Shown: in pieces, positions 12,346 to 21,644 of the stretch
How the letters are laid out: every line of letters starts with the position of its first letter
Position numbering within the stretch: the stretch's first letter is position 1
From: Anthoceros angustus
Lineage: Eukaryota > Streptophyta > Anthocerotopsida > Anthocerotales > Anthocerotaceae
Reading direction: 5' to 3'
DNA: 64,000 nt
Assembly (NCBI GenBank): GCA_010909165.1
Contig: VJWM01000016.1
Span: 496,001 to 560,000 of the forward strand
The notes under the pieces: model-generated
Databases searched by the model: none
The model's input: the letters and a program-made list of their open reading frames with translations, nothing else
What the model was told of the DNA's origin: nothing
Made by a program: the position numbers and the translations under genes

Positions 12346-13046
12346 TTAAGAGTCCGAGTCTTTCTTGGGTTCTTCTTCATAGCACATAGTCATGCTTCCT
12401 TGAGCTCTCAGCCGCCTCTTCTCGTAGCTCATGGCCCAAGGAGCTCCTTCATGTGTGTCCCGCCTTTGTTTTTGATTTTTCTGCATCCTTAGCAGACTCC
12501 TTTGCTTCTCCATGAAATATATGCACAACGTCAACAACTTTTCTACATTGTCTGTACCATTGCTTGAGTCATAATGAAAATTTCTTAGAGCTTCCCTCAT
12601 GGTCTTCACACCAATATCAGCCTATCAATCTCCATTTTCGTATAATAATAACTCTCAACCCGGGACGAGAGGAAAAATGAGACAATTCCTGACTTTTCTC
12701 TGAAGAAGAACTCGGAAACATCTCCTTGAATTTCTCAAAAACCAAGTTTACCAAATAGTCTATTGGCATCACTTCTTCTTCCGTAGTCTCCTATGTAGAT
12801 TCTCTCTGCATCCACTGGCGGCTTCATTCTTTGCCTCATGTGCGCTCGGCGGGCATAATCCTTTGCCTCCTCCAGGATTTCTTCCTTTATCTCCCTATAG
12901 CACATCAACGCTTCACCTACGAGGTAAGTACTCATCTTTCGGAATGCCATCTCAGCTGAAAACTGCTCCTTGTCTTCGAGAAAAGCTCGATTTGTAGGTT
13001 GTTTTTCATCAAAGGAGGAACATCTTTGGCGATGTCCCATGGTCAA
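12346..13046 (-). CDS. two short hypothetical ORFs in series
   Basis: Two minus-strand ORFs, 12,735-13,046 (103 aa) and 12,346-12,609 (87 aa), lie head to tail. The first is charged and probably helical (FSAEMAFRKMSTYLVGEA, REIKEEILEEAKDYARR). The second ends in an acidic tail. They may be exons or frameshifted pieces of one gene. No family is recognised. The stretch lies between mobile-element DNA and AT-rich repeats, so a degenerate element gene is as likely as a host gene. Confidence 0.3.
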
Positions 13047-13129
13047 CTGGTAACAATGTTGTGACAGTCTATGATAACCTAGAATCCCGCCACTACACTG
13101 TCCAACGGGAACTGCTGTCTTGGAGTAAA

Positions 13130-13460
13130 AACTATTAGAATAAAGTATTATTTAAAATGAGTGGTCTAGTCACATAGTATCATTTACATAAAATATTATT
13201 ATGGAATTAGTGGTATAGTACTATTTCTATAGAGTACTATTCTGGGTTAGGTTCCTAATTAGTATAGTGTGCTCCCTTATATATATAAAGAAAGGCCTTT
13301 GAAAAGTATTACAAATAGTAAAACCGAATAGAATAAAGTATTATTTAAAATGAGTGGTGTAGTCACATAGTATCGTTTTACATAGAATACTATTCTGAAA
13401 ATTAGTGGTGTAGTCACATAGTATCATTTTACATAGACTACTATTATGGGTTAGGTTCCC
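13130..13460. repeat. AT-rich degenerate tandem repeat
   Basis: The phrase ataaagtattatttaaaat followed by gagtggt and agtcacatagtatc occurs near 13,140 and again 193 bases later near 13,333. A partial third copy of the agtcacatagtatc core follows near 13,408, and gggttaggttcc follows two of the copies. Alternating purine/pyrimidine AT tracts fill the rest. Confidence 0.7.
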
Positions 13461-13929
13461 ACGATCACTGGGTGTACCCTCATAAAGGCTTCGGCTACAC
13501 TATAACGATCTTGCCTAGTGCTCACTTGTGCATTTATGAGTACGTTGTTGTCTCTACTATAAAGCTAGTGATGCCTAGAATCTACTTGTCCTTGGCCCTT
13601 GAGTTACTCATTTTCTCGATAGGTTATATGGATGATCAATATATGTAACTTGTCCAAGATAAGGAAGATAAGTGTGAGATTGGTGTAACATGTACATTAT
13701 CGCGTACCTGACTCTTTGATTTGATAAGGAGTGATTGTGGTCTGGAGCGAATCAATTACTATTCATCCTTGTTATATATTCGAGAAAATTTAGAGGACGA
13801 TTCGACATGGGCTTTTTGTCTGCCATATGTCAATTCTTTGGCTATCACGCTAGTTGTACGGGTGACTTGCACTATCAAGATGGTGTCAAAAAAATTGCTA
13901 CTACTCTTTGTAGCAAGTCAAGATTGCAT

Positions 13930-14800
13930 GGGCAGGTTGCAAGAAAAGTAATGCACACCCCTTCTCATAATTTGGAACATGCTCCTAGGGTAAAACTTGA
14001 ATCTTATCTCTTCTTGCTTTGTATCTTCTTTCCTCGAATTCTCACTCATTATAAGTGTATTAATATATTTACTTTATTTTATATATTTGTTCATGAATGG
14101 TTCCTTATAGATCTCTTTGAAAAGAAAGCGTGATATTGGGGATTATGTCCCATCTCCGCAATCTCGCCCCATCAAACGGAGGCGGATAGAGTCAAATCAT
14201 GAGAAGAGTTTGGAACGGAATCGTCTGTTTTGGCTTCACCCCATATCTGTGCAACGTCTTGTAAAGCAGAGAAACATGAAGCACACCACCCTAACGACTG
14301 CACATGAACAATTTGTAGTACCTCCACAGTCAAAGGAATTTGCTCATAAAATACTTGCAACACTGGGCAGGTTGCAAGAAAGATAATGCACATGCCTTCT
14401 CACAATTTGGAAGATGCTCCAACGGGAAAAATTGAATCTTATCTTATTTTCTAAAATTCTCACTCAACATAAGTATATTAATCTATTTATTACTTTAAAT
14501 GCATGACATAATGATGTTATATTTGCTTATGTATGGTTCCTTACAAATCTCTTAGGAAAGAAAGCGTGTTATTTGGGATTACGTGATAGTCCTATCTCAG
14601 CGATCTTGCCCTATCAAACGGAGGCCGATGTAAGAGTCAAATCATGAGAAGAGTTTGGAACATAATGGCCTTTCTGGGCTTCACCCTATATGGTGCAACG
14701 TCTTGCAAAACAGAGAAAGATGAAGCACATCACCCGAACAGCTGCACATCAACAATTTGTAGTGCCTCGAGAGTCATCATCATAGGCCGAGAAGCAGCCA
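13930..14800 (+). repeat. tandem duplication of about 437 bp with a small ORF
   Basis: The segment starting gggcaggttgcaagaaa at about 13,930 is repeated starting at about 14,367, with matching positions through about 14,800. The first copy holds an ORF (14,117-14,386, 89 aa) beginning MKRKRDIGDYVPSPQSRP with a basic KRRRI patch resembling a nuclear-localisation signal. In the second copy the same frame is broken. The family is unknown. Codon 1 follows cttata, with no clear plant start context, so the ORF may be an internal exon. Confidence 0.6.
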
Positions 14801-15157
14801 TAACATAATATAAGTAGTTTGCACCCATGAAACCAGGATTTACCCATGGGTGATTTGTATTGTTAAAATTCTAATAAAGTTTTTTTACATATTTATATTT
14901 CTCCAAAGTAACTTTATTGGACGAACATTACATACTTCACAGGTGAAAACTTATCTCTTTACTTTTAGATCCGAGATCATCTACTAAATATCAGCCGATA
15001 TAGTTTAGCTTTCTAATGTAGTTTTCAATCTCATTTATATGCCGGCTGGTAATGCTTGTTGGTCGACTGTAGTTCGTAAATAAGTCTTATTCATCTATGA
15101 TGTTATGAAGACTATGTACTCATATAGCCCTAATATAGCTCTCCACTTCATTCATCG
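14800..15157. other. AT-rich intergenic DNA
   Basis: AT-rich sequence with T-runs (tttttttac near 14,880) and no ORF, RNA gene or repeat that I can support. Confidence 0.4.
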
Positions 15158-15371
15158 TGACTTTATACTTTTCCTCCAAGTATTGTATTCTAGAGGATTC
15201 ATCAATCGAATAAATTATATCATGACTTTATCTTTATACTTTTCCTCCAAGTATTGTATTCTAGAGGATTCATCAATCGAATAAATTATATCATGACTTT
15301 ATCTTTATACTTTTCCTCCAAGTATTGTATTCTAGAGGATTCATCAATCGAATAAATTATATCATGACTTA
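15157..15371. repeat. 71-bp tandem repeat, about three copies
   Basis: The phrase tattgtattctagaggatt starts at 15,181, 15,252 and 15,323, an exact 71-bp period. The copies appear identical through the shared segment ending tcatgacttta. No coding potential is apparent. Confidence 0.95.
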
Positions 15372-15689
15372 TAAAGTCATACACATAATGTCGCAGTGCA
15401 CTTTGCTAGTATGGGGCTACTACAATGGTAAAAGTTGTAGAGGACTCGAGATCAAGCAGAGATGGAGTCTTTTTTGATGTATGGCTAGTATTACATTGTA
15501 AGTGAATTTAGTATGAAAGAAATAGTCTTTGATGTATGACTAGTAATAAACTATAAGTGAATTTAGTATCGAAAAAATTGTCTTTGAATACAAGTGTGCT
15601 GAGAAAACTTTATATTCATGCATTAAACAGGTAGGTTAACTAAGCTAGGGTTAATTAAATAACCCCAACAAATCTTTGGTCTAATTGTT

Positions 15690-15975
15690 TAGGGTTTGGG
15701 ATAACTTACTCACCGAAGTATTAGGGTTTGCAGTTTAGGGATTGCTTGCTGAACTAACTAGGCTTTAGGGTTTATGCACTTACTTGCTTGCAAGCAAGTA
15801 AGTGCTTTAAGGTTTATGCACTTACTTGCTTGCAAGCAAGTAAGTGCTTTAAGGTTTATGCACTTACTTGCTTGCAAGCAAGTAAGTAAGCAAGCTTACT
15901 TACTGTTTGGGATCACTTACTCATCTAATTAGGGTTTAGGGTTCAATGCTTATGGTAGAATGTTTAGGGTTTAGA
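15690..15975. repeat. telomere-like (TTTAGGG) motif patch
   Basis: Repeated tagggttt / tttaggg units, the plant telomere heptamer, are scattered through the stretch, for example near 15,690, 15,722, 15,765, 15,935 and 15,963. They are separated by other sequence, so this is a degenerate interstitial patch and not a perfect array. Confidence 0.6.
15771..15895. repeat. palindromic 42-bp tandem repeat, three copies
   Basis: Each unit contains a perfect 30-bp palindrome whose left half is GCACTTACTTGCTTG. Palindromes start at 15,776, 15,818 and 15,860, a 42-bp period. Units are joined by tttaaggtttat. The third copy decays into an extra aagtaagcaagcttac. Such hairpin-forming units could extrude as cruciforms or foldbacks. 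Confidence 0.95.
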
Positions 15976-15999
15976 AGCGCGCGCAAGTCTACCGTTGAT

Positions 16000-16990
16000 T
16001 GATGGGATAATGTTCAAATTTTACAAGGACTGCATTACTGTGTGTGTAAGTTTTGTATTTCCATTGATGTCATGGTCACCAAAGATCCATGGACTAGTAC
16101 CGAAAGATTGCCAGTTCTAGATGCCAGGTCTTGTGTCTCACAATTGTTACAGCTCTGGGTTGGGGAGGTCCTATGTGCTTCTGCAGGTAGTGCAACAATT
16201 CGTGCGTGTGACATGCCTTATTATGGCAATATTGCAAAATTTTCAAATATACACAAGCAATTGAATCATACTAAAATATGTGCATGAATGTTTGATTTAT
16301 AATATGTTCACACATAACTACTTCATGCAGGCCTCACGGTCATAGAGTTTTTCTCAAATTGCATGTATACATAGAATTATCGCAGGGTGGCCTCAAATGA
16401 GGTCCAACCAATAGATTCCAACTCTTGACCTAGTTATTTTCAAAATTATCGGAGGGCGGCCTCAAATGAGGTCCAACCAATAGATTCCAACTCTAGACCT
16501 AGTTATTTTTTAAGTCATTTTTTGGAACGTTGTTCCACACCTTCGTCGTCTAATATGTGCCTTTCGTCTTCAATTTTCTTGGAATTACTCATTGCGCAGT
16601 GAACCTTGTCACTCTGTATGCCAGTCATTATGAGAACTGCGTGCTCTTGGATACCATAGTAACCAACTGTGGCTTGATCGTGTAATTCGTTGCCGTTGTA
16701 GAACATTTGCTTCATCCCAACTTTCCACACGGAAGACTTTGAAGAGTGCATGATGGTGATGGCGAGGATGTTGCAGAGCAACAAGCATGCAGATGATGAT
16801 CCTCACAGGTGAGGCCCGATCAAGCGATGGAAAAATGCGATCGCCCGGAGCAAAGCGGCCCGAGACAGTGCAAGGATGCGTAGCGGATGAGATGCGAACC
16901 ACATGCGGTGGATTAACCCTAGCGGTCATGCGATGAGAATCCTCATGGTAGTGTCCGGGCGTCCACCTCAAAGGGTAGTTAATGGAAGGG
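16000..16990. other. short unidentified ORFs and a 69-bp direct repeat
   Basis: Two copies of a 69-bp unit (key phrase cctcaaatgaggtccaacca) lie at about 16,376-16,444 and 16,445-16,513. Overlapping minus-strand ORFs at 16,515-16,971 and a plus-strand ORF at 16,042-16,287 have no recognisable domain. Nothing else is supportable here. Confidence 0.5.
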
Positions 16991-17000
16991 ATATGAAGAC

Positions 17001-17815
17001 ATGGAAGGCCAGCGAGGGAGTACCAACCTCAGTGGAAATGCAGGAACTGCGATTCCTCATGCTTTTAACTTTGTTGAGCAACTGAAGGTGAAAAAGCTCC
17101 AGGATTCTCTTCCAAAGCGGTACAACACCAACAAGGAGTGGAGCGTCATTGCAGAAGAAGAACCGGATGATCCAGGTCTGCCATGGATTCCACTACTGGC
17201 CTTATGGATTAACGGTTATAATGGTATTGAGGGGGATTCCCAGGCAAAGAGCTGGCTGGATTCTTTGTGCAACAGTTGACGGGATGGGCGAAGATATGCA
17301 CATATAGTTTCTGGTCACCAAGAAACCTCACTTGCACATAAATGATGACCTCAACACACATCTCCTACTGATAGTGGATGCTGCTAAGATTATGCCTCGG
17401 CGTTGTGAGCCGGCCAGGTTAAAATCTGCCTTGCGCGAGTACAAAAGTGTTCAAGACGTAAGTAAGTTGTGTTTCAGTTCTGTATCACTTCCCACATTCA
17501 GTTTGGGTTTTGCCTCATGCTGGTATACTAAACCTTTTTTGTATATATTGAATAGGGGGGAGAACAATTCTGCCGCATTCTACTCCACTACGCCAAAGGG
17601 TGTCAAGAATAGTGCGATTATTAGATGCGCCTGGAGATCGGTCGGAGAGGCGCATGTGCACCTTTGCTACATTGTCGGAGAACAAGTGGGCTGTGTTGAG
17701 ACTGAAACCATGCCTAGGACCATGCAACCGGAGATGGAGGAGGACGAGGTCCCAGCAGACAGCGTTTCGAGCTCTCAGGAAGGCGAGGAGAATTCTCATC
17801 ACGACTGAATCTTGA
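17001..17815 (+). pseudogene. 5' part of broken unidentified gene
   Basis: Consecutive plus-strand frames read protein-like: FVEQLKVKKLQDSLPKRYN, then LPWIPLLALWINGYNG, then INDDLNTHLLLIVDAAKIMP and ARLKSALREYKSV. A possible intron begins gtaagtaagt at about 17,460 and ends ttgaatag at about 17,557. The following sequence carries an acidic stretch (EMEEDEVPADSVSSS). Frames change several times, so the gene is broken or mis-assembled. The spacing and common strand suggest it is the upstream part of the ParB-like gene that follows. Confidence 0.35.
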
Positions 17816-18069
17816 GGCGAGCCTCGGACGAGGCATCGGGGCTCGAAAACATGTTCAAATTCTATGCTCTTCGGATTCTGAGGAGTTTGAGGAAGATCTA
17901 GGTCACCCCTCCTCCTCTCAAGAGGACCCCGGTGCGTCGGGCAGCCGGTGCACAAGGGAAGAAGAAGAAGGGAAAGCACGGCCTTTCCAGATCTCCATTC
18001 AAGACGAGAAGGCGATTGGCTGGTAAGTTTCATGCTGAGAATCCATCTGCCCCTTAGCAAACTGAATGC

Positions 18070-19060
18070 ATGGAAAAGTTGAAGCAACTTGTTATGGAAT
18101 ACCATGTAGAGTGCACACCAATCAAGTGCAAGAGGAAGGCTAGGTCTCAGGCCGATGATGGAGAAGAAGTAGTAGGAGGCCGGAAAAAATCAAGGAAAGG
18201 GAGGAAGCCTATGGTAGAAGAAGCTGTAGCTCGGACAACAACCACTGATGCCGAAAGACTCGAGCTCCTATCACAAGAAGATGACTATCTGGAGATGGTT
18301 CGCACTCGGGCTTATAAGAAGCGGGTTCAAACCACCACTTTTGACATTCACATTTCAGTTCTACGTCCTGCTTCTTTTCTAATGGCAGATGCTTAGATAA
18401 GGAAGGTGGATCAGGCGTGGATGAAGTGCCTAGTTAGGCAGATGCAAATATGTCCTATTAAGGAAGGAACGCTCCCGCTCTTGTGCATGATTGATCCAGC
18501 ACAATGCTTAAAGAAGGAAGATGCAGACCCGGAAGAGATAAGAGCCCAGCATTATACCCTAGGGGTCCTTGGAGGAAACCATTGCTATGCCGCAATGCAG
18601 ACCCTGTCCGAAATGTATCCGGTTGAGGATAAATCTCAATGGCTCGAGGGCCATGTCTATGCAGGCAGAAGAAATAAGGGTACTAGCAGTTGATCATAAT
18701 GTGTATGCAGACAAGAGGAAGAAGCTGGGTCTTATTGAACAAGTCCGCTACATCCATGATGAGCTAAAGATTTGGCACCGGACACACCCCATTGGAAGCC
18801 GCAAGCCACAAGACCCTATCGCTACAGACAGTCAGTCCGCACTTGATGTTCCCCCTCGTCCGGCTCCAATGCTCGGCAAGGCCTGGAGAGCATTCCAAGG
18901 AGTTCCAAAGGATGAGAAGGGTGAGGAGATGTTGATAGTAGTGACCCAAAAGGTCATCCAAGGGAAACTACAGCTGAAAGACATAGACACTGATGTTAGC
19001 AACAGGAAGAAGATTAACCTTATCGAGCATGCCTTTAGAAAGGCTATTCATAGCCTTTAG
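18070..19060 (+). pseudogene. ParB-like-domain protein, mobile-element type (broken)
   Basis: A basic N-terminal region (KKSRKGRK) is followed by FDIHISVLRPASFLMADA, a TAG stop at about 18,394, then the in-frame continuation DQAWMKCLVRQMQICPIKEG. The core GVLGGNHCYAAMQTLSEMY at about 18,565-18,615 followed by HVYAG matches the GGxHR-type motif of ParB/sulfiredoxin-like folds. After a small frameshift near 18,663 the next frame continues EEIRVLAVDHNVYADKRKK, the usual follow-on helix with a conserved Asn. The C-terminal 120 residues are unassigned. Family knowledge: bacterial ParBc domains are nucleotide or DNA binding. In a plant genome full of transposons, an element-borne gene is the likely source. 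Function is not inferred beyond that. Confidence 0.45.
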
Positions 19061-19082
19061 AAAGGCTATTCATAGCTTATCA
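19040..19082. repeat. short direct repeat at the 3' end of the ParB-like gene
   Basis: The phrase cctttagaaaggctattcat occurs twice in immediate succession. The repetition creates the stop codon of the preceding frame (HSL then TAG), so a small tandem duplication may have truncated the ORF. Confidence 0.7.
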
Positions 19083-19139
19083 GCCTGTAGAGTTTCCCGG
19101 TTACGATGAACTTAATGTGTTGAGAGCGGAAGGAACGCT

Positions 19140-19790
19140 AATGGAACGCTGACTTTGAGCGCATTCATCTTTGTCTCGCCATTTCCTCTAGAAGAGTTGA
19201 TTGCTTGTCTATCATACCTCGGAAAGCTTACAACAAGACGGACAAGCCGGTGTGAAGCACGCTCGGTTTCAATGAAAGGTGACAGAGATATGAGCAAAGG
19301 AAGCCTTTGAAAGGCATGCCATCTATTTCTCTACCCGCTTTGTCCAGATGAGTCAAATGCTTTCTTATCATACTTCAATGAAAAGCTTACAACAAGACGG
19401 ACAAGCTGGTATGAAGCACGCTAGGTTCCGATGAAAGAAGACGGGGATATGAGCGAAAGACGCCTTTGAAAGGCATGTCATCTTTTTGTCTACCCGCTTT
19501 CTCCAGATGAGTCAAATGCTTTCTTATCTTGATGGAAAGCTTACAACATGACACACGTCGGTGTGCAGCACGCCTGGTTTCGATCAAAGATGAAGGAGAT
19601 ATGAACCGAAGAAGCTTTTGAAAGGCAGTTCACATTTTGTCTATCTCGGAAGAGTCAAATGCTCCCCTATCATACATCGATGAAAAGCTTACAACGAGAC
19701 GGACAAGCCGGTATGCAGGCTACTTGGCTTCGATCAAGGACAACAGAGCTACTACGGAAAGCGCCTTTGAAACAATGGTCACAGTTTCCA
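19140..19790. repeat. tandem repeat of about 155 bp, four copies
   Basis: The phrase agcttacaac occurs at about 19,225, 19,384, 19,538 and 19,686. Each is followed by a gacggacaagc-like block and then by gcctttgaaaggcat or a relative. Copies differ by substitutions and small indels. The array sits between the ParB-like gene (+) and the 3' end of the MULE transposase (-). Confidence 0.8.
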
Positions 19791-19833
19791 AGTCACTACT
19801 TTTTCTTCTTCCTTGGCACTTCATCAAACCCTC

Positions 19834-21640
19834 TCAACCGTTGCAAACTGTTTGAACCTTCATTCGCAGCAGCTCTTGTAATGGCATTTGTGACCAAGGT
19901 CTCTCTCTATGAGCTGTAAGTATGAATTTGATGTAAGGTTTGTTCCATGATAGCGGCAATATCAAAACACAGATCCTTGTGATGGAAAGCAACCTCACAA
20001 ATCTCCCTACATCCTGCTTCAATTGTGTCCATCCTTGCTGCTGAGTTTGCTGGAAGCGTGAGGTCTTTGCACTTGTTGCCACCAAACCTGATGACAAGTT
20101 CGGGTTTTCCGTCACAGCCAATAGGACATTGCTAAAGTAGGCGTTGCTGCCCCATCGAGGCAATATGCAGCGAGAGTACACTCCACACACTCCTTCACAG
20201 TGCGTTCCATCTTTGGACAAGTAATTCTGAACCTTAATAATATGCTTGCATATGAACCCTTCAGCCCATAGGGCATGTGCACGTTGCCCATGGTGAATCA
20301 GATGATCTATAACATACCAAGTAGACTCAATGGAGGAAGACAAGCGTGAGCCGGCCCAAGCAATCCTCCTCTGTGGGGCATGGTAGAATTCACAGTTCGG
20401 TGGAATCTCCGAGCTTGTAGAACCGCATGCCCCATCGAAACTCTTGTTTCTTATTTGAACATAGCCTCCTTCTTTAGTGAAGTGCTGGTACCGATAATGT
20501 CGTGCTACCACAAAAACCATGGTATAGTAACCAATCCAATCTGCGCGAGTAGCTTTGGAAAAAGATACACGTTCTTTCAAGAAGCGGTGAAATGCTTCCG
20601 CTGAGTAGTATTCCGCGGCATGAGGGAATAGCCAGCATTACGGATCCACATTTGCAGCAACAATCATTCACTTGTCGGGGTTCACACGAAGGTATGAGCA
20701 AAAACATGAAGTGCGTGAAAATGAACTAACCCATTATGGAATCCCGAGCTTTGAAATACGAAGCGTAAGCGGGTTGTTTGACCTCCACTTGGCATAGAAT
20801 GCGATAGCATAGACCTTGCGATGCTCAAACAAATGGCTGTGGTTGCACCTTGGACATACATAATTCCACCTAGTTACGCCCAAATTGCTTTCCGGTCATC
20901 CATGTCACGTACCTTGCTTAGCGGTTAGCGTCGCCAAGCTTTACGAACATGCCACAAACACAATATGATCGGCATGTTATGTGACCAAAACTTGGATAGG
21001 CTGTTATCTCGACAGCAATCATCCACGATGAAGGAGCTCGAATCCATGCGGTCACGTTTGAATACTGCGAGGACAGAAAAGCCATGGAACCATCGAGGCA
21101 ATTGTTGCCTCCTTGGAAATCACCCAAGCAACGGTACTCCGTTAAAATGAGGGTCAAACACCATCACGGTGAACAAATTGTACTTGTACTTGTTCATGCC
21201 GAATGGCATCCATAGCTAAAACACTATTATTTCCATACTGTACCATAGCCTCCAACATGAATGGGGTAATTCCCAAGCGAATGGTTTGTCATCGTGCCAA
21301 GTAAAATACCAGCGCATTTTGCGCAAGCCACATGGAAACGGTGCAATCATCAACATGAAGCTTGTATTCACCTATATCCAAGCGAGTAGCAATGTTCAAA
21401 ACATCTTGCCGTAACATGTAGTCATCTCTAACGTGTTCGTATGGCTCTGCGAATTATTTACCTTCATGAACCACGGCATCCTTGTGTCGACTTTCATCAG
21501 CGGACACCTTGCGATTACAAGCGATGGCGGACCCTCCTTCTTCTCATGAAAGCGGTACTCGAACATCTCGGCGGGCACGTAAGCGGAACCATGACAAATA
21601 GCGACCCCAAATCGGTATGATTGTCTTCATACAAGCCAAT
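19834..21640 (-). pseudogene. MULE transposase, C-terminal part
   Basis: Minus-strand frames give, in order: the pre-DDE segment with HGSAYVPAEMFEYRFHEK at about 21,540-21,590, the catalytic-domain hallmark FGMNKYKYNLFTVMVFDP near 21,140-21,215, a helix-rich part FLKERVSFSKATRADWIGYY at about 20,530-20,590, and the SWIM finger ending WAEGFICKHIIK near 20,240. The SWIM cysteines become visible (C-T-C-P) only in a neighbouring frame at about 20,265-20,285. Several frameshifts show it is inactive as read. Family knowledge: MULE transposases are DDE enzymes that cut and paste Mutator-type DNA transposons. The N-terminal part lies beyond the nested retrotransposon at 34,568-34,804. Confidence 0.75.
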
Positions 21641-21644
21641 CTCG

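Noticed and set aside
15776-15885. Regular 42-bp palindromic repeats considered as a CRISPR array
   Set aside because: Spacers are identical (ttaaggtttat-like), there are only three units and the genome is a plant's.
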